Below, in pieces: positions 30,680-41,695 of a DNA stretch of 64,000 nt. The DNA is taken from the NCBI GenBank assembly GCA_015179045.1, contig WHUZ01000073.1, positions 268,077 through 332,076 of the forward strand. Direction: 5' to 3'. Origin of the DNA: Kalaharituber pfeilii. Taxonomy: Eukaryota > Ascomycota > Pezizomycetes > Pezizales > Pezizaceae. Positions within the stretch are counted from its first letter, which is position 1; every line of letters begins with the position of its first letter. The notes under the pieces are model-generated. The model worked only from the letters and a program-made list of their open reading frames with translations, did not search any database and was not told where the DNA came from. A program made the translations under genes and the position numbers.

Positions 30680-30928
30680 TTAAGCCAAACATTCTAGGCA
30701 TTGTTTAAGTTGACTCTTCTTTCCGGGCGTGGCTCTATGTACAACTGCCTTCTCAATGTTAACGCACCTACAGTTGGGGCTGGCACTCCAACTGCTTGCT
30801 CTATCTTCACCTGTGGTGAAGCTACCATCCGCATCGGCATTACCAACATAACGCCATACTATGACTTCATCAACAACAAGTCTATCTCTAGGATTTTGCC
30901 CACAACTAGGTTCCGGCCGAGGCTGCAT
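30680..30928 (-). CDS. Conserved minus-strand frame near the left end of Plavaka copy 1, function unknown
   Basis: An 82-residue frame conserved in copy 2 (49,378-49,626) with few changes, including VIVWRYVGNADADGSFTTGE and ASPNCRCVNIEKAVVH. An overlapping plus-strand frame (30,701-31,012) is also conserved in length, so it is unclear which strand codes. I recognise no domain. It may be the last exon of the minus-strand gene at 31,501-33,002. Confidence 0.3.
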   Translation of the reverse strand: MQPRPEPSCGQNPRDRLVVDEVIVWRYVGNADADGSFTTGEDRASSWSASPNCRCVNIEKAVVHRATPGKKSQLKQCLECLA

Positions 30929-31446
30929 CCTACAACGGGAACTATCACTGATGCTACATCTGTAATAAGGCTCATACCCCTTGCTCCGTTCAGAATATTC
31001 TCGCTCTTATAGCCTGTGTTCACCATGGGTTTGGTCTTGGAGGACACATCCACAACGTTGGGTACTTAACCCACAGTGTTTGTAATACTGAATGTTTTCT
31101 GAAGCTTCGTTGTGAAAGGAAAATATTCACAGAATCACCCAAGGAACACAGCGAGATTTTTGTTTAGTGATAAAACTCTGCCGCCGACCACCAGGGTCGG
31201 CGGCAGAATTTTGTATATATTTGTAAAGAATCCTGACGTGTAAGAAACAAAAGCAAGATCCATAGACAGCGAAATATGACAATCAAGACAGTGGCAATTT
31301 CTGAACCTCAAAAGAAAAACATGTAACTGCATGACAAAGATATAAACCGATAATGTGTGAAAGACAGTGGGCAAAAATGACCTAATAGAATACTGCGCAA
31401 CATATTTAAGCTCCTCAAAATACCTTAACATCCAAAACTATCCACA

Positions 31447-31487
31447 GCGGCATGCAATAAGTGAAATAAAAAAAAAAATAAAAAATA
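31447..31487 (+). mobile_element. 41-bp remnant of the SINE-like family, shared by both Plavaka copies
   Basis: GCGGCATGCAATAAGTGAAA followed by an A-rich tail, resembling the end of the 18,720 element (CGGGGTCACGTGAAATAAAA). It is flanked by AAAACTATCCACA at 31,434-31,446 and 31,488-31,500. The same insertion is at 50,145-50,186 in copy 2, so it predates the split of the two copies. Confidence 0.75.
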
Positions 31488-31500
31488 AAAACTATCCACA

Positions 31501-33002
31501 CTATGACTCCTCTGACGGTATTTCCTCTGGCGTATTCTCCTGAGGAGTAGAATCATTCAAACCTGGAATAATTCCTAGAGTTTCGCTTTGAGAAATATCC
31601 TCTAGTTCCTGACGGTCAGCCTGCCGATGTCTCGTAGTAACTTCCAAGCTCCTGCAGCCAGAGCTGACGCTTGTGTTGCGCTCCAAATCGGCAGCAAAAT
31701 CACTGATGTCTCCAATGTCAAGAGGGACCTCACTTTCATTACTTACACCAATGCGCGCGCTATTCAACTTTCCTCTGATGTCTGCCTTGAGGGCAGTAAG
31801 AATCTTCTCTTGAATGTCTTGTGGATACTTTCTCTACGTACTGAGCAGACGACGAAAAACTTCTAGAACATTGTAAGTCAATGCATGTGGTCGGCGCGGG
31901 GACTATACATACTAATGTTGTTCGCATACTTGAACGGTAGGGGTTCCACAAATTTACCTGTCTGGTACGCTTTGAGACTATGTAGTAAACTGGCACATAC
32001 CAGACATACGAATATCTCATTGATATCTTCCAAAAACTCAGGCTCCTTTTGACCTTACTTCCTTGGGCCTGAGAAGTAGTTTTGCCAAATCGCGTTAGTG
32101 ATTTACTCAGCTCTGAAGCGGTTGCCATATGCCTATTGATCAAAGTAAGCAGTGCATCTACTGTCAAGAGTTATACAGGGCTTACCTCTCGCTTGGAACT
32201 TTGACAGGTGAACCAGTCTCTTTCAAGAAGGTTTTCAACTTCCTAGGCAAGCTCTTCCTCTCCAAGAAGGTTGAGGTTATAAAGATGCAAAATATTTGTT
32301 CTGCTCGCATGGACTAGATGCGAACGGTTACATGACAGGATGCTCTTTAACTGGTCCTGGTGGTCAGTCTAGGGACTCTGACAGGTAGTGTGTACTTATA
32401 TGACTCTCAGCCCTTTTACAACGAGGAGCATGCAACTGAAGGTCTTCCTGTGCCTGGACCCATGCGGTTTCAATCACCTGTAAGGTTTCCAGGCTGGTAG
32501 AGAGAGAGTTTTCGAATAAGATATAAATTGCGAGATTTTCGGCTGCCTGTTCGGCAATTGCACGAAGAGGCGCACCCAGGGTGCTAACTGCTCGGGAGCC
32601 ATTAGTAGCTACAGTGGTGATTGTCGATGCCTGGCTAATGGAATCGTCTGGAATAACAGTATCCTCTGAGTCCAATATTACCTTGGAGCGAGGTCTGCTT
32701 GGACCTCTACACTTGCCACTTGGAGTGTCCTGTATGGGCAAGTACGTCAATTAAAACGAACACCTTGATTTGAGGGGGCTTACACTGGCAGGGCCTTTTA
32801 GGACTACACGAGCCGACTCTGAGAGACCCAAAGCTGATGCCGCTCGTTTACATGAAGTTTTGAGAGGCAACTATCTGCACGGGGGAGACGGGTAGTTTTC
32901 TTCATCCTCAAGTGGATCTTCTGCGAGTTCAATAGGGTCAACAGGGTCGTTGATTGGAATCTTAGTTACTGCTCGCTGTGATCTCAATTTGTTCCAGGGC
33001 AT
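31501..33002 (-). pseudogene. Accessory gene of Plavaka copy 1, minus strand, AT-hook-like
   Basis: Reading leftward from ATG at 33,000-33,002: MPWNKLRSQRAVTKIPIND, an acidic stretch (AEDPLEDEENY), then a probable intron. In 32,364-32,750 follow a basic G-P-S-R-P-R-S (copy 2 GPGRPRS, AT-hook-like) and helical AIAEQAAENLAIYILFE. Then HLYNLNLLGEEELAQEVENL (32,190-32,290), SELSKSLTRFGKTTSQAQGS and a C-terminus ENTPEEIPSEES ending at 31,501. Copy 2 has the parallel reading with different stops. I do not recognise the family; a DNA-binding partner of the transposase is a guess from the AT-hook-like motif and location. Introns are not resolved. Confidence 0.4.
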
Positions 33003-33047
33003 TGTAGTTGGTGTAGGCAAGTATTCTCCACTGAGGCAATATGGTTC

Positions 33048-33788
33048 TGTTACGGGCGTGAGGTGCTCGGCTCCGGTGGGCGCTGGAAGGGACCGGATGT
33101 TACGGCTACGGTGGGGAAAACGGCGGTGCCGGCGTCGTCCCGGAAGTGTGAATACGGCGGGTCGGAATGGCTACGGAGGTGTATGCGGCGGACCGGAAGG
33201 GCAGCTACTCGGCGGGGGACACGCAGCGGAGCGGAGCGATTCACGGGCGTATTGAGGGAACGATAGGTTCAGAGTTATAGAGAAACTGACAGAACACCGC
33301 TAGTGTCTTGATTCTTCTAACTATGCTATCGCCAGCCGGCGCTTATATAGACTTCAGCGCAGCCATACATGAGGGGTCAACAAATGAATAATTGGCTGGC
33401 AACGCGGCGATTCCTTATCAATGCCAATACCGGTGGTAATAGGCATACGTAACGAAAACATGCAAAAATAGTACGGGACAAAGATAACGAATGTACTAAT
33501 GCATGTGCGTATATAAATAAAGCTTCCGTAACTCGAGTGTATGCATCAAGCTGCATTCCGGATGACACACCCTTCCGTAGTACTGCCCTATCGAAACGAT
33601 GCGAGAATCAACAGCCAAGCCTAACGGGTGATCAGTCCGGTCAATCAGCGTTGGTCTTATGTTCGATTACAGGGTCAGCGTTTTCCCCTTGGCGGGTAAG
33701 TCTTCACCTTTAGCCGTGGCAGCTAATTAGTAGTGGAACCCTTGCCCCTTGCCACAGTGGTAGGCAAGTTTCCACCTTAGCCGTAACA
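33048..33788 (-). repeat. 3' LTR of chromovirus B
   Basis: 741 bp, TGTTACGG to CCGTAACA. It is entered by a polypurine tract (minus strand TAAACGGGGGGGTAA at 33,789-33,803). Differences from the 5' LTR cluster around 33,181-33,300. Confidence 0.93.
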
Positions 33789-33859
33789 TTACCCCCCCGT
33801 TTAGGGTACTCGTCCCGAGTAACAATCACCAACAGAAAACCGAACTAATTGGGATTGTG

Positions 33860-35110
33860 GGTCTCATACTTTGGCTATCGGCGTACCTTATACGCGAGGT
33901 AACACACGAGCTGAACCGCAGTTGCCCGTGGCCGATGGTGAGACTGGTGTGTCTTTCACTCATCATCAGTGAGCCGTTAAAAACCTTCCCGAAGACAAAA
34001 CCCGGTGGGAAAAAGTCTTCGTAAGGAAAAGGTACTCACGTCAACGAACCATCCGAGTAGCATGGCAGCACAGAATTCCCATTTGTGCGAGATGCTCTGT
34101 CCCATGAGCCATCAATGCTTTATTGGACCGTAGGGTCCCGAAGGCTTCCTCGGATGTTGATCGTGGAACTCTCTGACAGATTCCAACGATCTACGAAGAT
34201 TCTCAACCGTTTCCCAAGTCTCGTCATCTCTGCCATAGTTCGGTCATGGAAGATGTGGAGATACTATTTGGGAGTCTGTATTACACACTCTCTGCAATAC
34301 CAGACGTTGTGCGTCAGAGACTCTGTCGGTCTGGGGGTGGTAAGTGGTACAGAGTTGGAGTTCTGTAATGTCTTTTCGAAGGGCTGAGGCGAATTATGGT
34401 CCACGTTCAGAGGTAATGTGGCGGGTAGACCAAATTGCCTGAGGACGTCATTGAAGGCGTTGGCGACGTCTCGAGTTGTCAAAGTGTTTTTTACCGGTGT
34501 ATAGTGCAGCGCTGCATTTCGGTGAACCGGTTTGTGACAACTGAAATAGCGTTAAAGCCCTTGGTAGTTCTCCAACAAAGTCCATAGCTATCTCCTCAAG
34601 GCTTCCTACTAGTAGGCGTTGGCAAAAGTCTAGTTTGCCTCGGATGTCGGTCGGCTTTGGGCTGCAGTAGGCTGCACAACCGGCGACATAATCGGCTACT
34701 CAGCCGTCCAGTAGAAGTTCCGAGAGAGGAGTCCGATGCACACCCCAGTGTCGAGCCACGTTACTGTCGCGGCATCATCCTTATCACTTCGAATATGGTT
34801 CGGGTACCTAGCCCGTCATCGTTCCTTACCCATTCGTCACCGTTGACCCCAGGGATATCAGTTCACACGTCTTCCACTTCACCAGTCCGAGAGGGAGCGT
34901 CCGCTTTGCCGTTAGGCTGACGTAATCGAATTCGGAGAGTTTCTGGCTCCGGTTGGACTGCTGGTTGTTGAGGCGTTGTTTGATGGTGAAGTGCGTGGTG
35001 CATAGTGGACGTGAAGACGGTGAACTTAATTCCCAATAGCTCTATCCTCTATTTGTACAATCAAGGATTGCCAAGAGTTCGTTATCGTGGATAGAGGTAG
35101 TTTCGTTTGG
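33860..35110 (-). pseudogene. Chromodomain, integrase and RNase H remnants of chromovirus B
   Basis: The chromodomain remnant at 34,130-34,235 (NYGRDDETWETVENLRRSLE) joins almost directly to the integrase core at 34,264-34,482 (NAFNDVLRQFGLPATLPLNV), so the integrase C-terminus seen in chromovirus E is deleted. A further integrase start lies near 34,560-34,600 (MDFVGELP) and the RNase H remnant at 34,880-35,110 is badly eroded. No frame is intact. Confidence 0.65.
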
Positions 35111-36130
35111 CAGGGGTCAGTATTCGGGAGTGGTACTCGCAGGGGTGAAGGGTGGTAACGTCATTCTTAAGCTCAAGACGCCAGCGAGTGCCTGGTCTGA
35201 GCAGTCGGTTTCATAATCGTCGGCAGGGATCGATCGAACTGTCGCAGTATGGGGGCACTGATGAACTTGTCTTGGAGTTCCGTAAAAGCAGCTTGCTGCT
35301 CTGCCCCCCTAAATAAAGGGTATGTCTCCGGTCAAGGCTTGTAAGCGGTCGGGTTGTAGCGGAGTAAATTAAGTCGGCGGTAGTAGTTGAGGACGAATCG
35401 GCGGCAGTAGTTTGCAACGCCTAGAAAGGCTTGCACCTTCTTTAATCGGCTGTGGCCAGTCGCGAATGGTAGAGAGTTTGGACGGGTGCATCTTAATCTC
35501 GAGGCCATCAATAAAATGACCAAGGAACATGGTTTCGTGCACATGGAACTCGCACCGCGGCCCATGTTTGCTCAATCTTGGCAAGCACTTTTCCACTATC
35601 CTTTTATGGTCTCCTTCGGACTTGCCTTCATAGATTAAGAGTCCAGGTACCAAACAACTCTATCGATGCAAGTGAGGATCTCATCCATCATTTCTTCGAA
35701 GGAAGCAGGTGTGATGAGTCCAAGAGGTATGACTGGGTACTTCGAATAAGCCGTTGGCTGTGTTTGACAGCTGCCGTTCGTCGCCTGACTTAATCCGCAT
35801 GGGGTTGTAGCCGTTCTTGAGATCGAGTTTGGTAACCCATTTACCGCTTTGGGTCTTTTTGAGGAGTTCCGACGTTAAGGGCAAAGGGTGTTTGTTCGGA
35901 GTGGTGAGTTTGCTTAGTGCCCTTATAATCAACGCACGGTCGGAGGGACCCATCTATCTTCCGAAAAAAACGGTGAAGCTGCTTTTGACCTTGACCTTCG
36001 TATCTTCCCTGCTAGTAGGTGTTCGACGATATACCTCTAAAGAGCCTCATCTTCTTCCCAGGTACACTGGACCATGGGGAGGCTTCGCATTTGGATTCTC
36101 GAAAGGGATTTCATGATCCCAGCTTTGGTG
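35111..36130 (-). pseudogene. Reverse transcriptase of chromovirus B
   Basis: Fingers and palm at 35,681-35,953 (LTTPNKHPLPLTSELLKKTQ, WVTKLDLKNGY), thumb at 35,369-35,653 (FHVHETMFLGHFIDGLEI). The YxDD region reads YLDS followed by a stop near 35,645, as in chromovirus A. The connection (TSSSVPPYCDSSIDP) is frameshifted. It is inactive. Confidence 0.7.
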
Positions 36131-36367
36131 AGGAGGTAAGCGGCATACCTGTTCCTCAAGAAAAAGCATTAACGTATCGCGAGTGCTAGTGCTCGCGTGC
36201 ATCAATCAACGAAATATCACCCTCTTCAAGGGTATCATCAGAAAAACAGAAAGCAACTCAACACGAGTGCAACAAACATGCTATGCTTCAGGACGCCATT
36301 GACTCGGACACAATGATGCATCCGCCGATATCCATAATTTCGGCGTCAAAATCGAAAAACAAATTCC

Positions 36368-38154
36368 TTAAACGTCTGGCGGGAGTTCAGAACAGACTTT
36401 CTTGGTGAGAGTCCAGAACAGAAGGCGAAATAAAATTAACGAATGCCTTATCAGATTTTTCCCGAAACGCCAATAGGATGCACATAATCCAATGCGGAGG
36501 AAACAGAATCGGGAACCGGGACGCCAGAAAACGAAAACGAAAGCGAAAACGAAAACGAAGACGAAAGATTCACAAGAATCTTGATCATCGCAGGTCTTAC
36601 TTCGTGACCTCATCTTCAACTCCTTACCCAGTCTGCCAAGGAAACAATCGGCGCAGGGGCCGCACGGTCCACAATAGCCCTAACGGTCTTCCCAGTTTTG
36701 AATTTTACCTCGCAACTGAGGAGGTCGCTATGACGGGGAGTCCTACACGCTGAGCAGGGTCCCCATCCACTCCAAGTTAGACAGTTCAGTGATCCTCTCG
36801 GATCCGTCGACGGCCTATGAGGTGGCCAGGTCTGTCTTCGTCTTCTTTGGGCTAGTCGAGAGAGTGGATTCGTGACTCCAGGGCGTTTTACTTCCCCTTT
36901 GTCTTCCTTCTTTGGCTTCGGTTGGGTTTCCACCACTTCTTTTCGCAGCATGACGTCATCTTGTACCTGATGCATCGGTTGCCTTTTCTCTGAATCAGTT
37001 CTTCAGGTATGTCATCGCTCTTCTTGTTCTTCGGAGGTGGAGGTGGCTGTATCGTAGAGCTGCTGCTGACGGAGGTGATGTTTGTCATGGTGGTGGAGGG
37101 AGTGAAACGCTTATTCCCAGGCTTTCCCAGGGCGTCGGCAATGGAAACTTCCATTGGTTCTAGTTGCTTCGATACTCAAAATGACCCGCTAGAAGGTTCC
37201 GGACATCTTCCGAATGCTGGCGGAGACGTCGGAAATGAGGACAGGGTCGGGGGTCTTTGCCACGTCGTTGAACTCATCGATCTCAATTAAGAAATCCTGC
37301 ATCCTACCCTACTGCTTGCGTCCGAATGTTTCGAGCAGCCTCAGCAATGGCTGAGGAGTCCTGGAAGGTCATACGCAGTAGGGTGAGAGCTGTGGCATAT
37401 AACGCTGAGGGGTTCCGACGGAAAAGGTGAGGGCAGGGCCCTTCAAGCGAGAGGTTTCGTCGTCGGCAGTGATTCGCGAACTCCTGATCCATCGTTGGAC
37501 CAGGAAAGAAAATTGTCAAGCTCTTTTTCATCCCCATCAAACTTTTCTGAAGGGGGAATTTTCGCAGGAGGCGGAGGAGAGAAATGTCCCACGGCATCAA
37601 CTGACGGAGGAGTAAGGCCCCACGGCATCAACTGACATAACGAGAAGGCGGAGGGTCTCGTACTCGACGAGAACCGCAAGGCAGGGCACGAGGAGGAGGA
37701 GTACCCGCACCATCAATACCCGGCGGAGGAGGTCCTCCGGGATCAGGTTTTGGTGCGCCGTGCGATTTGCCGACTCGGGTGGGGGAACATTTGCAGGTTG
37801 CGGAGGAAACCGCACCATCAGTACCCGGCGGAGGGAATGCTTCGGAGGAGAGCCTTTCGGACCTGGGTAGGTCAAGGAGGTGCGCTGGCTGTCGTCGTTG
37901 CGGAGTCGGTGCTGGCTGGAATCCTAGCTGCTGCAATATTTGACCACGCATATTTGCCCGTAGCTAGGCAACGTGGGTTATCGTGTTTTGCAGTTCTTGC
38001 TGGCTCTGAGAGAGAGGGGTGGATACATTACCTTGAAACGCTTGCTCGTCACGGAGGTTGGCGACATCTCCGGGGAGAGGTCCTTGAGGAAGAGGAGGCA
38101 GCGGATGAGCCTTCCGGTACCGACATTGTGGAGGCGGAGTGGTAGGTGAAAGAG
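36368..38154 (-). pseudogene. Gag and protease-like region of chromovirus B
   Basis: Nearly identical to chromovirus A 1,400-3,159. The protease-like part is at 36,616-36,975 (LLSCEVKFKTGKTVRAIVDR), the proline/lysine linker at 36,888-37,154 and the gag core at 37,304-37,600 (FRRNPSALYATALTLLRMTF). The zinc knuckle is lost. Frame changes lie near 37,450 and 37,600. Confidence 0.65.
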
Positions 38155-38165
38155 GAGCGGTGTAA
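38155..38165 (-). promoter_or_regulatory. Primer-binding segment of chromovirus B
   Basis: TTACACCGCTC on the minus strand. The core AGCGGTGT (38,156-38,163, plus) is the inverted partner of ACACCGCT in the LTR (38,409-38,416). Confidence 0.6.
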
Positions 38166-38903
38166 TGTTACGGGCGTGAGGTGCTCGGCTCCGGTGGGCG
38201 CTGGAAGGGACCGGATGTTACGGCTACGGTGGGGAAAACGGCGGTGCCGGCGTCGTCCCGGAAGTGTGAATACGGCGGGTCGGAATGGCTACGGAGGTGT
38301 ATACGGCGGACCGGAAGGGCAGCTACTCGGCGGGGGCACGCAGCGGAGCGGAGCGATTCACGGGCGTAATGATGGAACGATAGGTTCAGAGTTATAGAGA
38401 AACTTAGGACACCGCTTGTGTCTTGATTCTTCTAACTATGCTATCGCCAGCCGGCGCTTATATAGACTTCAGCGCAGCCATACATGAGGGGTCAACAAAT
38501 GAATAATTGGCTGGCAACGCGGCGATTCCTTATCAATGCCAATACCGGTGGTAATAGGCATACGTAACGAAAACATGCAAAAATAGTACGGGACAAAGAT
38601 AACGAATGTACTAATGCATGTGCGTATATAAATAAAGCTTCCGTAACTCGAGTGTATGCATCAAGCTGCATTCCGGATGACACACCCTTCCGTAGTACTG
38701 CCCTATCGAAACGATGCGAGAATCAACAGCCAAGCCTAACGGGTGATCAGTCCGGTCAATCAGCGTTGGTCTTATGTTCGATTACAGGGTCAGCGTTTTC
38801 CCCTTGGCGGGTAAGTCTTCACCTTTAGCCGTGGCAGCTAATTAGTAGTGGAACCCTTGCCCCTTGCCACAGTGGTAGGCAAGTTTCCACCTTAGCCGTA
38901 ACA
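38166..38903 (-). repeat. 5' LTR of chromovirus B
   Basis: 738 bp, the same length as the A LTR and the solo LTR at 7,707. It is bounded by the primer segment on one side and the GGTTC target duplication on the other. On the minus strand the TATA box is near 38,458-38,464. Confidence 0.95.
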
Positions 38904-39000
38904 GGTTCACTGAGGGCGGGAAGTGTGAGGTCACAACAGAGAGAATAAGGGTCGGCGAGGAGACAAGAACGGGAGGATGGATTTAGTTGAGAGAAATACG

Positions 39001-39038
39001 TGTTGAAAGAACAAAGAAATTTCTTTGTTCTTTCAACA
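39001..39038. repeat. 38-bp perfect palindrome in Plavaka copy 1
   Basis: The half-site TGTTGAAAGAACAAAGAAA is followed at once by its exact complement, with no spacer. Copy 2 keeps 34 bp of it (51,841-51,874). It lies about 100-130 bp upstream of the ATG of the minus-strand accessory gene (allowing for chromovirus B), so it could be a regulatory or transposase-binding site. Confidence 0.85.
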
Positions 39039-39493
39039 GCGAAGGAAGCTCCCAGGTAGCCATCCCTGGCGACTGCTACGCCACACACTAGAAATTAATT
39101 GGAAGAAATTTCTCCCCTGGCCCTGACGATTGAGGGCTGCTCACCTGAAAACCACCACTTTTCAATGCCCATGTATCTCTACGAGTTTTGATCTAATTTT
39201 CATTCTGAAAACAGGAATCGATTTGGCATACTGATTCACTTGGGCATGTTAGTGCAAGGTTGATCCCATTGAGTTGTGATATACGTGGTTAGAGAGTACC
39301 CTATTCCAATGCTGACGCTTTAGATATAAAAATAGGGAAGGTGGGAGGATATTGACAAGAAGAAGTGGACAGCAGAGTAGGAGAACGGGGAGGCGGTGGA
39401 TGTGCTGGGTAAGTTTTTTTGTTTCGTTGAAGGTGTAGGGGGAGGAGGCGATTTTTCGTTTGTTCGAAGGTGGCGGTGGAGGAAAGTTGTAGT

Positions 39494-39664
39494 TATTTTA
39501 GTGCCTCGGGGAGGTGGGGTGGGGAGGGGTTAAGTTTTCCGTTTGTAGAGATGGCGGCGGAGGGGTAGTTAGGTAAGCCTGCCTCCAGGCTTTGAGGGTT
39601 TAGACCCAGGGGCCCTGCCTTGGCGAACAGCTGCATGCGGGGTCACGTGATATAAAAAAAAAAA
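39494..39664 (+). mobile_element. SINE-like A-tailed element in Plavaka copy 1
   Basis: Shares AGTGCCTCGGGGAGGTGG, GTAGAGATGGCGGCGGA and GGGGCCCTGCCTTGGCGAAC, then GTGATAT and an A run (39,653-39,664), with the element at 18,720. A diverged half-repeat of it lies just upstream (39,449-39,500). The same sequence is present in copy 2 (52,332-52,502). No clear target duplication; the 5' border is uncertain. Confidence 0.65.
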
Positions 39665-39869
39665 TGCCGACACTTACTCATAAAAAAACGTTAAAATCTA
39701 TAGTATCCCTGTATTTTTCGCCGCTGTGTGACGCACTAAAAGACTGCCAAATCCACCTAATCGACTGATGATATCATTAAACAAAACAAGAAAAAAATAT
39801 AAAGATAAGTCTACTAAAACAGATGGAAGTTAACTACAAGCAGAAGGTACAGATGCGTGAATCCACTGG

Positions 39870-40523
39870 CCGACTACAAGAAGAACCACTTGTCTGCGCG
39901 GTTCAAGCGGCGGATGCGCTTCCACATATTCCTTATTCTTTGTTCGAATCCCTCTTCTTTGCGTGGCATGCGTCGCTTGGATGCCTTAACCCTCGCTTGC
40001 ATGGCCTCATCTGAATCATCCGCCGGGTCATCATAGTAAGTTGGGGGGGCGATCGAGAAGTCGTTGCCAAGCTGGGCCCCCTGCTGATGTCTTACTTCTT
40101 ATATCATTAGCCTCCACATACTCTTTTAGTTCAGTGCGAAAGGCTACATAGAATGTGTCAGTAGCTCCGGTCCATCCTAGGACGCGTTTAGTTAGAGAGG
40201 AGTGGGTATAGTATGATAATGTAATAGTCGGCAGGGTACTATTAATAGTTAGCGCAGATCCGCAAGCTAACCGGCAATGCGTTTCGGCAATGAAAACTCA
40301 AAGGGAAAAAAAACTTAAGTAGAGAAACACTCACGAATTGCTGAAAATGGTAATATTGAACGCGCTGCTGAAAATGGTAATATTGAATGTGCTTTGAGTC
40401 TGTATACTGGTCTGAAATTGAGGTTGATGTTATAGGAGTGTAAGGCGGATTTGGCACTATATATATACTCATGAAGTCTCTTTTACAAGCAGGATGACCA
40501 CTTTGTTTCGAAAGGGCCATCAT
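39870..40523 (-). pseudogene. Second accessory gene of Plavaka copy 1, probable two-exon gene, minus strand
   Basis: Exon 1 candidate 40,523-40,335 (MMALSKQSGHPACKRDFMSI ... YYHFQQF) meets a consensus donor GTGAGT (40,334-40,329). The acceptor TAG at 40,179-40,177 opens exon 2: WTGATDTFYVAFRTELKE. After a frame change or short intron near 40,090 it continues GAQLGNDFSIAPPTYYDDPA, then KEEGFEQRIRNMWKRIRRLN and ADKWFFL-stop near 39,880. Copy 2 keeps the same reading with more damage. The W/F-spaced helical start of exon 2 resembles a Myb/SANT or trihelix-type DNA-binding region, but this is a weak call. Confidence 0.4.
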
Positions 40524-41460
40524 CTTGGGGAAACATGAGGAACGGAATAGTCTCTATTCGATGACTGACGTGAGAGTCATAGTATGTGCTGGAGCTTCAT
40601 ACCCAAAACTTCTACTCGATGGCCATAATGCATCTAATGGGACCTTGAAAGATCTGGAGTGTTCGAAGTCTGTACCAGAGTCCCCGAGCGGAGTCGCAAC
40701 GTCGGCGCTTGAAGTATGGGGATCTCGTTGCAATCCTCGGTGCAATTCTTGAACTCTCTATAAGTTTCTGAGTTTATTCCTCCTAGTGAAATAAATTTGT
40801 TTCACTAGGCTTTTAGTGGTTTCCAATTACTACGTTTGGAACTATCTACTTAATCACGCATCTGTACTAGTGTTAAGTTATGTGACTAACTCAAATAACT
40901 CAACACTAGTGAGGCAGGGTCTTGCCGACCGCTGTTGTATGATTGAGACTGTATGCAACAGTTGTGTGAGGTGGTAGTGTGTGAAGGGTATACAATTTCT
41001 GTGTTAACTAACAAAATCACAGCCGGTCACAGTCGCGCAACTGGTAGGGTACGAGCCCAAAAAGCGGGGGTGTTCTGCCCACCCAGTAGACAGCCCGAGC
41101 GTGGCCCAGGTTCTGAGTTCGGACCACGGGGTGACTGGCTACTTCTATTTTTTGCATCGGAAAAGCATCATTTTTTGTAGTACTTGGTTGGCACCGTTAA
41201 TTATAGTTAGACTGCTTAGAAACACTAATGCACGTGGGATGGTGTCTTGCTGGCTCAAGGCCTTTATCGCTTTCAAGAGGTTTGTCTGAGGCTCGCTCCG
41301 GCCACTTTTGTCTACTTTGCTTTATTCTCACACCTAGAATTGCACTTTATTTCTCTTTCTTTTCTGTACAAACGTGGTTGTTATTCGAAAGGTGAACAAT
41401 CTCATTGTCCAAATTTGTACCAAACTGACCGCCGACCATCCGAGTCATCATGCAGTCCCT
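40524..41460. other. Plavaka copy 1 central region with two hairpins, upstream of the transposase
   Basis: No confident gene, though an upstream exon of the transposase may lie here. It contains an inverted repeat CCTAGTGAAA/TTTCACTAGG (40,782-40,809) and a longer one, ACTAGTGTTAAGTTA and TAACTCAACACTAGT (40,866-40,910, one mismatch). The second is kept in copy 2 at 53,704-53,748. Confidence 0.5.
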
Positions 41461-41695
41461 TCGAACTCAGTGTCAATAGTGTTAGATGTCTTATACCTCA
41501 GCCGATGCATATTCTAATCACGTCCGCAAGATGCATCCCGTCCAATATTCTGCGTTGTACCGAGGCATTAGACCGCGATATAGTCTTAATAGGTATAATC
41601 TTGGGTTCGCCAACCACCTTCTGGAACCCAAGAGCATCGCCGAAGGTCCTGTTTGTGACTCCAACGAAGAAAAGCTGGAAACCGAGCAAGGTCCC

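Larger units (their letters stand above)
33048..38903 (-). mobile_element. Chromovirus B, young insertion in Plavaka copy 1
   Basis: 5,856 bp with LTRs at 33,048-33,788 and 38,166-38,903, differing at only about ten positions, so a recent insertion. A perfect 5-bp target duplication GGTTC (33,043-33,047 and 38,904-38,908) flanks it. Plavaka copy 2 shows the empty site at about 51,742-51,746. Minus orientation is shown by the polypurine tract (33,789-33,803), primer segment (38,155-38,165) and domain order. The interior is defective, so this copy was probably mobilised by a complete relative. Confidence 0.95.

Noticed and set aside
30701..31012. Plus-strand 103-residue frame near the Plavaka left end
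   Set aside because: Overlaps the minus-strand frame of similar conservation; no motif favours it, so it was not listed as a separate gene.
33377..33568. 63-residue minus-strand open frame, identical at 38,492-38,683
   Set aside because: It lies wholly inside both LTRs of chromovirus B, upstream of the LTR gag transcript, and is broken in the solo LTR and in E. It repeats because the LTR repeats.
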